Part shown: positions 1-6,528 of the stretch, in pieces
Layout of the letters: every line of letters starts with the position of its first letter
Position numbering within the stretch: position 1 is the first letter of the stretch
Origin: a virus
Virus record (IMG/VR): IMGVR_UViG_3300020172_004578
Coordinates: 1 to 21,417 of that record
DNA length: 21,417 nucleotides
Strand: one strand, 5' to 3'
The notes under the pieces: model-generated
What the model saw: only the letters and a program-made list of their open reading frames with translations
Told to the model about the DNA's origin: nothing
The model's database searches: none
Position numbers and translations under genes: made by a program

Positions 1-87
1 CCAGAAATACGTGATTTAATTATGCAAAGGCTTTCAACTATTGCAAAAGAAGGCGAAGTGATTACAATTGTCCACGATGTTCAATGA
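1..87 (+). CDS. 3' end of an unidentified upstream gene (partial)
   Basis: Frame 1 is open from the first base to a TGA at 85-87 and gives 28 residues ending in ITIVHDVQ. The start lies outside the window. The frame overlaps the start of the terminase gene by 11 to 20 bases, which is typical of the tight packing elsewhere in this window, and this supports it being a real gene end. The visible part is short and mixed-charge, with no recognisable motif. A small terminase or another packaging gene would be the usual neighbour here, but nothing in these residues shows that. Confidence 0.5.
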   Translation, partial: PEIRDLIMQRLSTIAKEGEVITIVHDVQ

Positions 88-1852
88 GTTTCTTGATGTC
101 TTAAAAGAAAATCATTTTATTGAAACCCCAGTAGATGTAAAAACTTTTGTGCAGTCTCCAGAGTATTTAGGGCAACCACTTTTATCTGATATTCAATATG
201 AAATTGTAGAGGCTATGAGCCAGATCTATCGTAAAGAAGATTTAATTGATCTTATGGGTGAAGCAGAAGGCACAAAACATTTTAATAAATATACCAAGAA
301 TGAACTTATTCTTCAACTTGGTAAGGGTAGTGGAAAAGACTTTATATCAACAGTAGCATGTGCATATGTAGTGTATAAACTTTTATGCCTTAAAGATCCA
401 GCAGTTTATTTTGGCAAACCACCAGGAGATGCTATTGATATTATTAACGTTGCTGTTAACGCACAACAGGCTAAAAATGTTTTCTTTAAAGGATTTAAAA
501 CAAAGGTTGAAAAGTCACCTTGGTTTGCTGGAAAATATAATCCAAAAGCAGATTCGGTTGAATTTGATAAAGGTATAACGGTTTACTCTGGTCACTCAGA
601 AAGAGAATCTCACGAGGGTCTAAACCTTTTAATGGCAGTGCTTGATGAAATTTCTGGTTTTGCTACAGAAGTTGGAACGGGTAACGAACAGGGTAAGACT
701 GCAGATAATATCTATAAAGCATTTCGTGGAACAGTAGACTCTCGTTTTCCCGACCTAGGCAAGGTGGTTCTTCTTTCATTCCCACGCTATCAAGGTGACT
801 TTATTTCTCAGCGGTATGAATCAGTTATTGCTGAAAAAGAAACTATTGAACGCACACACACCTTCATAATGAATGAAGATTTGCCCCATGATGATCCAGG
901 AAATCAATTTGAAATTTCGTGGGATGAAGATACAATCCTCCAATATAAAATACCAAGAGTATTTGCATTCAAAAGACCTACATGGGAAGTAAACCCTACA
1001 CGTAAGATAGAAGATTTTAAATTAGCTTTTTATACAGACCTTGGTGATGCAATGATGCGTTTTGCCTGTATGCCAACCTATGCTTCTGACGCATTCTTTA
1101 AACAAAAAGATAAGTTAGAGAGATGCATGAATTCTAGAAATCCATTAGACTCATTTAGAAGGTTTGATGAAACCTTTAAGCCAGATCCAGACAAGGTTTA
1201 TTATATTCATGCTGACCTTGCACAGAAACACGATAAGTGTGCCGTAGCAATAGCGCATGTTGATAAGTGGGTAAGTATTCAAGTAATTAAAGATTATGAG
1301 CAAGTAGCCCCAATTGTTGTTGTTGATGCCGTTGCCTGGTGGGAGCCAAGAGCAGAAGGGCCAGTAAATCTTTCAGAAGTAAAGCAATGGATTATGAATT
1401 TACGTAGACAAGGGTTTAATCTAGGCATGGTTTCATTTGACCGTTGGCAATCATTTGATATTCAAAATGAGTTACAGGCAGTTGGAATAAGAACTGAGAC
1501 TGTCTCTGTAGCCAAAAAACATTATGAAGATTTAGCAATGATGATATATGAAGAGCGTGTTGCCATTCCTATGATTCCAATTCTGCTGGAAGAAATGTCA
1601 GAATTAAAAATAATGAAGGGTAACAGAGTAGATCACCCACGCAAAAAATCTAAAGACTTAGCAGACGCAGTATGTGGAGCAGTATTTGGAGCTATTTCTC
1701 ATACACAAAAGAATACTAATATAGAGATAGATGTCCATACTTGGAGCTCTAGTGCACGACTTGCACAAAAGCAAAGGGATATGGTAGAATTAGATAATCG
1801 GGAAATGCCTAACGATGTTAGAGATTTTCTTGATAAACTTAATCTAATATAA
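68..1852 (+). CDS. terL: Phage terminase large subunit (TerL)
   Basis: This is the DNA-packaging motor: an N-terminal ATPase joined to a C-terminal RNase H-like nuclease that cuts concatemeric phage DNA and pumps it into the prohead. Numbering from the TTG at 68, the Walker A-type loop is GKGSGKD at residues 85-91 and the Walker B segment is LLMAVLDE at 187-194, with E194 the likely catalytic carboxylate. The nuclease half carries the usual acidic residues: D383 in YIHADLAQ, D458 in MVSFDRW, and D530/D533 in KDLADAV. The length, 594 aa, is normal for TerL. TTG at 68 and ATG at 77 are both possible starts; neither has a strong Shine-Dalgarno sequence (GAAGG at 49-53 is the best). The gene overlaps the end of the preceding gene. 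No portal or capsid gene follows directly, which is unusual. Confidence 0.93.
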   Translation: MSTMFNEFLDVLKENHFIETPVDVKTFVQSPEYLGQPLLSDIQYEIVEAMSQIYRKEDLIDLMGEAEGTKHFNKYTKNELILQLGKGSGKDFISTVACAYVVYKLLCLKDPAVYFGKPPGDAIDIINVAVNAQQAKNVFFKGFKTKVEKSPWFAGKYNPKADSVEFDKGITVYSGHSERESHEGLNLLMAVLDEISGFATEVGTGNEQGKTADNIYKAFRGTVDSRFPDLGKVVLLSFPRYQGDFISQRYESVIAEKETIERTHTFIMNEDLPHDDPGNQFEISWDEDTILQYKIPRVFAFKRPTWEVNPTRKIEDFKLAFYTDLGDAMMRFACMPTYASDAFFKQKDKLERCMNSRNPLDSFRRFDETFKPDPDKVYYIHADLAQKHDKCAVAIAHVDKWVSIQVIKDYEQVAPIVVVDAVAWWEPRAEGPVNLSEVKQWIMNLRRQGFNLGMVSFDRWQSFDIQNELQAVGIRTETVSVAKKHYEDLAMMIYEERVAIPMIPILLEEMSELKIMKGNRVDHPRKKSKDLADAVCGAVFGAISHTQKNTNIEIDVHTWSSSARLAQKQRDMVELDNREMPNDVRDFLDKLNLI

Positions 1853-1872
1853 ACAAACTAACAAGGAGAAAG

Positions 1873-2940
1873 ATGAATTCATTCAAAAAGATATCGCTAA
1901 TCATCGCTGCAGCCATGACTAGCACAGCTTTGACAATTGCACCTTCAAGTGCAGCACCTCTTGCAGTAACGGTGGCAGGATCAGCAAACGCAACAACTGC
2001 TGCTGCACCAGCAACTGCAAATGTGCCAGCAGACAATAAGGTTGATTCAGCAGATGCTGTAGCACTTGTTGCAACTGCAGACACAGGAACAGTAGTTTCA
2101 TTTGCATCAGCAGGTGGAGTTAAGCTTGTTCTAGCTTTGGACAATGCTCCAACAGCACCAGTTCTTGCATCAGCAGGAACAACATCATATTCAGCAACAT
2201 CACAGGGAACTGCAATTACTGTATATGCATTTACAACATCAACAAATACTGGATCAGTAACTATTACAAATGGTGCTTATTCAACTATTGTTTATGTTAA
2301 GGGTATTGCAGGATCAGCATACAATGTTGGCCTATCAGTTCCATCTGCAGTAGCAGTAGGAACAATCCCATCAGTCTCTGTAAATGTAACAGACGTATTT
2401 GGTAACCCAGTAGGTGCAGAAACAGTAACAGCAACACTTATTGGCGGAACTTGGGCAGATGCCTCAATTTCAAAGTCAATCATTACATCAACAGCAGCAA
2501 ACGTTGCTTCAGACTCAACACTAACACTTGGCTCAAAGGCTGAAAAGTTAGCTGTTGCAGTTGCAGGAACAGTAACAGTTGCAGCAACAGGCGCAGCCTC
2601 TGCTACAGCAGTAACAGGTCTTGCTGCACCAGTTAAGGCAGTTGTTGCATCATTTGCAGTAACAGATCTTAATGGAACAATTGCTGCTCTTAACGCAAGA
2701 GTTGCAGGACTTACTGCAGAACTAGCAGCAGCAAATGCTGGTCGTGCAGCAGATAAGGTTGCAGCAGATAAGGCACTTGCAGACGCAAAAGCAGCATCTG
2801 ATTCAGCAACAGTTACCGCAAAGGTAGCAGCAGACATTGCACTTGCAACTGCAAAGGCAGAACACAAGGCAAAGTTTAATGCACTTGCCAAGAAGTGGAA
2901 TGCAAAAAATCCAAAGGCTAAGATTGCTTTAATTAAGTAA
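1873..2940 (+). CDS. Sec-exported Ala/Thr-rich protein with Ig-like region and C-terminal coiled coil
   Basis: The function is not recognised. The protein has 355 aa. Residues 1-28 form a clear signal peptide: Lys at 5-6, a hydrophobic core, and an Ala-X-Ala-type cleavage region near APSSAAP. A long Ala/Thr/Val-rich beta-type region follows. Around residues 160-250 it contains a stretch resembling bacterial Ig-like (invasin/Big) repeats, with VTDVFGNPVGAETVTATL. Residues 260-335 are a probable coiled coil (LNGTIAALNARVAGLTAELAAA), and the tail is Lys-rich. A good Shine-Dalgarno AAGGAGA lies 6 bases before the ATG, and the gene ends in a strong terminator. A cell-surface or virion-surface protein is plausible. 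A Sec signal is odd for a virion part, because virions assemble in the cytoplasm, so export to the host envelope should be considered. Confidence 0.8.
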   Translation: MNSFKKISLIIAAAMTSTALTIAPSSAAPLAVTVAGSANATTAAAPATANVPADNKVDSADAVALVATADTGTVVSFASAGGVKLVLALDNAPTAPVLASAGTTSYSATSQGTAITVYAFTTSTNTGSVTITNGAYSTIVYVKGIAGSAYNVGLSVPSAVAVGTIPSVSVNVTDVFGNPVGAETVTATLIGGTWADASISKSIITSTAANVASDSTLTLGSKAEKLAVAVAGTVTVAATGAASATAVTGLAAPVKAVVASFAVTDLNGTIAALNARVAGLTAELAAANAGRAADKVAADKALADAKAASDSATVTAKVAADIALATAKAEHKAKFNALAKKWNAKNPKAKIALIK

Positions 2941-2957
2941 TTTAATCCAACAATTTG

Positions 2958-2985
2958 GGGAGTCTGAATATAGGCTCCCTTTTTT
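2958..2985 (+). terminator. Rho-independent terminator after the secreted-protein gene
   Basis: The stem GGGAGTC (2958-2964) pairs with GGCTCCC (2973-2979) with one T-G wobble, around an 8-base loop, and is followed directly by a run of T at 2980-2985. It ends the transcript about 20 bases after the stop codon at 2940. A second pairing is possible, ATTTGGG (2953-2959) with CCCAAAT (2990-2996), and would break the terminator stem. Confidence 0.85.
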
Positions 2986-2995
2986 GTTGCCCAAA

Positions 2996-3010
2996 TGGTA
3001 TAATTGAACC
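2996..3010 (+). promoter_or_regulatory. Extended -10 promoter placed for a leaderless mRNA
   Basis: TGGTATAAT is an extended -10: TG at 2996-2997 and TATAAT at 2999-3004. No -35 box is visible. Six bases separate the -10 from the ATG at 3011, so transcription should begin at or next to the start codon. There is no Shine-Dalgarno sequence, consistent with a leaderless transcript. It lies right after the terminator of the preceding gene. Confidence 0.75.
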
Positions 3011-3586
3011 ATGTTTGATTTAATTCAAGAAGCAAAAAAAAATAAACACGGCGTAGTATTTGAAAAATATCAGATGCCAGAAATTACCTGGGAAGATATA
3101 GTAAAACACATATATAACGAGTCTACATTAGATAACCCACATTTGCGTGAAAAAGTAAAAAAGTTCCAAAACTTAGAAACTTTAGACTGTATAGGAAACT
3201 TACAGATACAAAATAAAATGTGGTTAGCTCCACAGACTAATAATATTTTTGAAGAATTTAAAGGGGTATCTGAACTAATCTATAAACTTAACCAATCAAA
3301 AGAAAATAAAGAATGTGGATACTATAATAAAAATGGACACAATTGTGATCTAGATTGGCACTATCAGGGCATAAGAATTTCTTTATCTAATAGGTTTGTT
3401 CCAGATCACCATGATCCACACGATATCTTTTATTGGCAAATAGTGGGAACTTCTTTCTGGCAAATAGATGGAGGAATAACATATACGCTAAATCCAGGAG
3501 ATCTTTTATATTTACCACTAGAAAACTCACATGCAGTATGGTGTGATGGCCCAAGAGCAGGATTGTTAATAGATAATTTGAATTAA
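3011..3586 (+). CDS. Cupin / JmjC-like protein, possible Fe(II)-dependent oxygenase
   Basis: The 191-residue protein ends in a recognisable double-stranded beta-helix. The segment FVPDHHDPHDIFYWQIVG at residues 129-146 supplies clustered His/Asp candidates for metal binding (H133, H134, D135, H137, D138). The segment LNPGDLLYLPLENSHAV at 160-176 is a classic cupin second motif with the distal His at H174. This arrangement is seen in cupins and in JmjC/cupin_8 hydroxylases that use Fe(II), 2-oxoglutarate and O2; the substrate cannot be read from the sequence. Residues 1-110 are helical and unrecognised. The gene stands alone between a terminator and the next promoter and has its own leaderless-type promoter, so it behaves like a self-contained accessory (moron) gene. 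Metal-binding cupin fold is fairly sure; hydroxylase activity is inference. Confidence 0.72.
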   Translation: MFDLIQEAKKNKHGVVFEKYQMPEITWEDIVKHIYNESTLDNPHLREKVKKFQNLETLDCIGNLQIQNKMWLAPQTNNIFEEFKGVSELIYKLNQSKENKECGYYNKNGHNCDLDWHYQGIRISLSNRFVPDHHDPHDIFYWQIVGTSFWQIDGGITYTLNPGDLLYLPLENSHAVWCDGPRAGLLIDNLN

Positions 3587-3587
3587 A

Positions 3588-3596
3588 TGATATAAT
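3588..3596 (+). promoter_or_regulatory. Extended -10 promoter for the large exported protein
   Basis: TGATATAAT: TG at 3588-3589 and TATAAT at 3591-3596, two bases after the stop of the cupin-like gene. No clear -35 is seen. Transcription would start near 3603, giving a leader of about 33 bases with a hairpin and a Shine-Dalgarno sequence. Confidence 0.75.
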
Positions 3597-3600
3597 AGGA

Positions 3601-3627
3601 CTATTAGTCACCACCACAGACTAGTAG
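3601..3627 (+). promoter_or_regulatory. 5' leader hairpin whose 3' arm touches the Shine-Dalgarno
   Basis: CTATTAGTC (3601-3609) can pair with GACTAGTAG (3619-3627), a 9-bp stem with one T-G wobble, around the loop ACCACCACA. The 3' arm runs into the Shine-Dalgarno AGGAGA (3626-3631). With transcription starting near 3603 this would be a hairpin at the 5' end of the mRNA, which could protect the mRNA or modulate ribosome access. Confidence 0.55.
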
Positions 3628-3635
3628 GAGAGAAA

Positions 3636-5996
3636 ATTAAAAATATACTAATCAAAACAGGATTAGTGGGGTTGCTTTTAACACTTTGGATGATCTTCTT
3701 TCCTGCAGATTATGCACATGCTGATGAGAATAATACAGTTCAAGTATCCCCTTCTGGAACCACAACTTCCGTTATAAATACTTCATCATCAATAATAGCT
3801 CACGTATCAACAGAAACTGCAACAGCCATAATTGAGGTAGCAAGCACTACAATTGCTCAGGCTGAAAATGATATAGAAGTTATAGAAGATAACGCAACAG
3901 CCATTGAAAGCCCTACAGAGACCATTACAGCCACTATCACAGAGGCTAAGAACTCTATTGTCCAGGCTCAAGCAGTAGTTGATGGTGCTACTGTGGCTAT
4001 AGCACACAAGGAAGAGGCAGAAACAACAACTGCTACAGCAATAGTAGAAAAAAATATTGCTATCTCTAATCTTGAAACAGCAACAGTCACCCTTCAAACA
4101 AAGACAACAGAATTCAATATTGCCAAATCAGCAGTAGACTCACAAACAGTTGTTGTTAATACTGAGACATCTGAACTTATAGACTTACAAAATACCCCAT
4201 CAAACTCTATGACATACACCACTCCTGGCTATGTTGCCCCACAAAATGTAGACACAAATATAGTAAGCACAGTGGTTTTGCCACCAATGAATGATGCTTC
4301 TACAAAAATTACAACACCATTTGATATTAAATTAGGTGGAACATTGTATGAAGGCCAAGGAAATAATAGTCAATTATATGTAACATCTAAGTCAGCACTA
4401 ACATTTGGCCAAGGAGATCATACATATTGGGATTGGCCATCAATTGCGGGTATATATGTATTTCAATCTGACTATATGAGTAGCGGTCCAGGTGCTTCTA
4501 TTACTGTTACAACAACATCAAATACCCTTGCAATTTCTTGGGATTTACATAGATTTGGAGACAACAACGGTCCAATAACCAACACTGATTTGTTTATGAT
4601 AGTAAACCCAGAATCTGGAGAATGGACTGCAACAGCAACACTTGCTGGTAATACTAGTGGACTTTATGGTGGACCTAGAACTGGTGTTAGACCAGTAACT
4701 GGACAGGCAGTGCAATCTATGACATCTGTTGGAAATGAAGAACTGCAATCACAAATAGCAGATCAACAGGTAGTAGTTCAACAAGAAACCGCTGAGTTAA
4801 ATAGTTTAATTACAATTAAAAATACTGCTTCAGCAGAAAAAACAATTGCTACTCAAAATGTAACTACAGCAACTACAGAATATAATATTAAGAACACAGC
4901 AGCGACAAATGCAATAGCTAATTTAACATATGCAACAAATGTTGCAGATCAAGCTGTAGCCTTAATTGCTCCAGCAATTGCCAGTATGAATTCTGCAGTA
5001 TCTGCAGCACAATCAATAGTTGATAATACCTTGGCCGAAGAAGAGGCAGTCAGACAAGCAGAATTAAGAGCAGAAGCACAAAGACAAGCAGCAATAGCAG
5101 AGGCAAATGCTAGAGAGGCAGAAGCAGCAGCCCAGGCTGCAGAAGAAGCAGCAGAAAAAGCTGAAGCAGATCGTATAGCAGCAGAAGAAGCAGCAGCACA
5201 GGCAGAAGCTGAGGCTGCACAAGCAGAAGCAGATAGAATTGCTGCAGAAGAAGCAGCAGCACAAGCAGCAGCTGAAGCAGCAGAAGCAGAAGAAGCAGCA
5301 GCACAAGCAGCAGCTGAAGCAGCAGAGGCAGAAGCAGAAGCTGCAAGAGAAGCAGAAGAGGCTGCAAAGGCAGAGGCAGAAGCTGCTGAAGCAGAGGCAG
5401 AGGCTGCTAGACAAGCAGAAGAAGATGCAAAAGCAGAAGCTGAAGCAAAAGAGCAAGAAGCTGAAGAAGCAAAAGATAAAGAAGAAGAATTAAAAGAAAT
5501 AGCAGAAGATGCAAAAGATGGAAAAGAATTAACTGAAGAACAAAAAGAAGTAGTTATTGAGGCATTACTTGAAAATCTTGAGCCTGGAGAATCTATTTCA
5601 GCAGCAGCAGTCAAGGCTTCTGGAATTTCATATGCTGACCTTCCACCTTCAACACCAGTTGAAGTTAGAACAGATGAAAATGGAAATGCTCTTGTAATAA
5701 CAGCAGCAGTTGCTGCAAATGTTGAATTAGTTCAAGATCCAGGTGCCCTACTAACTGCAGCATTTACAGACCCAGGGGCAGCATTAGCAGCATTAGGAAG
5801 TATTGGTGCTGATATGACAGAGGCAGAAAGAGAAGAAGCAACAGACATGGTTGTGGCAACAGTTGTGGCAGCAGGAGCAGCAATTAATGCTGCAGCAGTA
5901 GCAGCAGGTGGAGCAACTGGAGGTTCAGGTGGAGGAGGTTCTGGTGGTGGCTCAGGCGCTAACTCACCAGGTTCAAGAGGAGGAAGAAAATGGTAA
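3636..5996 (+). CDS. Large exported TolA-like coiled-coil protein with Gly-rich tail; probable ATT start
   Basis: The function is unknown. From ATT at 3636 the product has 786 aa. It has a textbook signal peptide: MKNILIKTG, then a hydrophobic core, ending near AHADE at about residue 31. The order is: Thr/Ala-rich helical region (about 40-185); a beta-rich globular domain (about 218-358) with Trp-rich HTYWDWPSIAG and LAISWDLHRFG; a second helical stretch; a long Ala/Glu coiled coil with tandem repeats (about 468-635); a small acidic domain; and a Gly/Ser tail ending in RGGRKW. GTG at 3666 is the nearest standard start, but it removes the Lys-rich n-region and leaves the Shine-Dalgarno AGGAGA (3626-3631) 34 bases away. 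From the ATT it is 4 bases away. The reading frame contains no ATG, GTG or TTG between the stop at 3588 and 3666. An adhesin, envelope protein or tail-associated protein are all possible. Confidence 0.75.
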   Translation: MKNILIKTGLVGLLLTLWMIFFPADYAHADENNTVQVSPSGTTTSVINTSSSIIAHVSTETATAIIEVASTTIAQAENDIEVIEDNATAIESPTETITATITEAKNSIVQAQAVVDGATVAIAHKEEAETTTATAIVEKNIAISNLETATVTLQTKTTEFNIAKSAVDSQTVVVNTETSELIDLQNTPSNSMTYTTPGYVAPQNVDTNIVSTVVLPPMNDASTKITTPFDIKLGGTLYEGQGNNSQLYVTSKSALTFGQGDHTYWDWPSIAGIYVFQSDYMSSGPGASITVTTTSNTLAISWDLHRFGDNNGPITNTDLFMIVNPESGEWTATATLAGNTSGLYGGPRTGVRPVTGQAVQSMTSVGNEELQSQIADQQVVVQQETAELNSLITIKNTASAEKTIATQNVTTATTEYNIKNTAATNAIANLTYATNVADQAVALIAPAIASMNSAVSAAQSIVDNTLAEEEAVRQAELRAEAQRQAAIAEANAREAEAAAQAAEEAAEKAEADRIAAEEAAAQAEAEAAQAEADRIAAEEAAAQAAAEAAEAEEAAAQAAAEAAEAEAEAAREAEEAAKAEAEAAEAEAEAARQAEEDAKAEAEAKEQEAEEAKDKEEELKEIAEDAKDGKELTEEQKEVVIEALLENLEPGESISAAAVKASGISYADLPPSTPVEVRTDENGNALVITAAVAANVELVQDPGALLTAAFTDPGAALAALGSIGADMTEAEREEATDMVVATVVAAGAAINAAAVAAGGATGGSGGGGSGGGSGANSPGSRGGRKW
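5163..5327 (+). repeat. Tandem in-frame coiled-coil repeats
   Basis: Within the large exported protein, a near-perfect 21-codon unit beginning EADRIAAEEAAAQA occurs at 5163-5225 and again from 5226. It is followed by an exact 42-base (14-codon) tandem duplication, units 5244-5285 and 5286-5327, encoding AEEAAAQAAAEAAE twice. Similar looser AEA units continue to about 5430. Such repeats expand and contract by slippage or recombination and probably set the rod length. Confidence 0.8.
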
Positions 5997-6181
5997 GAGT
6001 AATAAAAAATATAATAAAGGATCTAATAGATCAGGCATGGACTCTTCTTGGAATGTTTATTGCCTGGGTAGTATTAGACGGTAGTGCTAAAACCATAGTT
6101 GGATATGGAATAGCAGCAACAACAATCCTATGGATTATAACTAGTCCATTTAGAAATAAGGAGGAAGAAGATGGCAACTAA
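5990..6181 (+). CDS. Small membrane protein
   Basis: The protein has 63 aa and is not recognised as a named family. A hydrophobic segment at about residues 15-29 (AWTLLGMFIAWVVLD) and another at about 35-51 (TIVGYGIAATTILWIIT) suggest two membrane helices with a short turn, a basic N-terminus and an acidic C-terminus (RNKEEEDGN). The ATG at 5990 overlaps the stop of the large exported protein by 7 bases and has a strong AGGAGG Shine-Dalgarno. It in turn overlaps the next gene by 11 bases, so the two are probably translated together. The position beside a holin-like gene suggests a lysis accessory, such as a second holin or antiholin, but this is inference. Confidence 0.7.
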   Translation: MVRVIKNIIKDLIDQAWTLLGMFIAWVVLDGSAKTIVGYGIAATTILWIITSPFRNKEEEDGN

Positions 6182-6455
6182 AAAAATAACAGAAGCCCCT
6201 AAAAAAGAGAGTCCACAAAAAGCTCTTCCAAATATCTTGATGCGTATTGTGGCGGTATTCGCAGCATCAGGATTATCAGTTTTAGGAGCAGGAGCAGTAG
6301 TAGGAATTGATACAATTCAGGCAGTAATGCTTGCAGGCCTACTAGGAGTAGCAACAGTAGTTGAAAGACTGGCCAGAGCTTTTTTGGACGATGGCAGGCT
6401 TACTATCGCAGAAATAAATGATGCATTTAAGACTGTAGATAAGAAGGCTAATTAG
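6171..6455 (+). CDS. Holin-like membrane protein
   Basis: The protein has 94 aa. It has a Lys/Pro-rich cytoplasmic N-terminus (residues 1-20), then two hydrophobic helices at about 25-44 (IVAVFAASGLSVLGAGAVVG) and 48-68 (IQAVMLAGLLGVATVVERLA), and a charged C-terminus. This size and layout match small actinophage holins, which let the endolysin reach the cell wall at the end of infection. The Shine-Dalgarno GGAGG sits 5-10 bases before the ATG at 6171. It is the last gene of the transcript that begins at 3588. The endolysin is 6 kb downstream at 12478, so the lysis genes are not adjacent. A generic phage membrane protein is the alternative. Confidence 0.6.
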   Translation: MATKKITEAPKKESPQKALPNILMRIVAVFAASGLSVLGAGAVVGIDTIQAVMLAGLLGVATVVERLARAFLDDGRLTIAEINDAFKTVDKKAN

Positions 6456-6468
6456 TCATTATTGACTA
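6453..6468 (+). terminator. Hairpin at the stop codon, weak terminator candidate
   Basis: TAGTCA (6453-6458) and TGACTA (6463-6468) form a perfect 6-bp stem with a 4-base loop, beginning in the stop codon of the holin-like gene. The following T run is poor (TGTTT), so termination would be weak or factor-dependent. Confidence 0.4.
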
Positions 6469-6471
6469 TGT

Positions 6472-6500
6472 TTGACATCCCCTTTGGGTAATGCTATACT
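6472..6500 (+). promoter_or_regulatory. Strong sigma-70-type promoter for the HslV-like gene
   Basis: TTGACA (6472-6477), a 17-base spacer and TATACT (6495-6500), with TG one base upstream of the -10 (TGC). This is a near-ideal housekeeping-type promoter. Transcription should begin near 6507, leaving a leader of about 22 bases that contains the Shine-Dalgarno AAAGGGG (6516-6522) ahead of the ATG at 6529. Confidence 0.85.
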
Positions 6501-6522
6501 TGAGTATAGGTATTCAAAGGGG
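6479..6522 (+). promoter_or_regulatory. Nested palindrome over the promoter, operator candidate
   Basis: Two nearly concentric perfect inverted repeats: an outer pair CCCCTTTG (6479-6486) with CAAAGGGG (6515-6522), and an inner pair CTATACT (6494-6500) with AGTATAG (6503-6509). The inner one covers the -10 box and the outer one reaches from the spacer to the Shine-Dalgarno. Only the right half of the structure is transcribed, so a DNA operator bound by a dimeric regulator, or a cruciform, is more likely than an RNA hairpin. Confidence 0.6.
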
Positions 6523-6528
6523 TTCTCC

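Noticed and set aside
535-545. TATAAT inside terL, and similar boxes inside other genes (4872, 8194)
   Set aside because: Isolated hexamers without a -35, an extended TG or a suitable start codon are expected in AT-rich coding sequence.
2292-3035. 247-aa minus-strand open frame
   Set aside because: Antisense shadow of the Ala/Thr-rich secreted protein. It also runs through a terminator and promoter that clearly serve the plus strand.
3666-3668. GTG start for the large exported protein
   Set aside because: 34 bases from the Shine-Dalgarno and it yields a signal peptide without basic residues; ATT at 3636 fits both. It remains the fallback.
5163-5430. CRISPR array or regulatory repeats
   Set aside because: The repeats are in frame, lack unique spacers and encode coiled coil.
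4949-5614. 221-aa minus-strand open frame, Ala/Ser-rich
   Set aside because: It is an antisense shadow of the GCA/GAA repeats of the exported protein, with no promoter or Shine-Dalgarno and low-complexity composition.
6472-6528. Upstream TTG start extending the HslV-like protein by 19 residues
   Set aside because: The TTG is the first part of the -35 box, upstream of transcription. The product would lose the N-terminal Thr required for catalysis.
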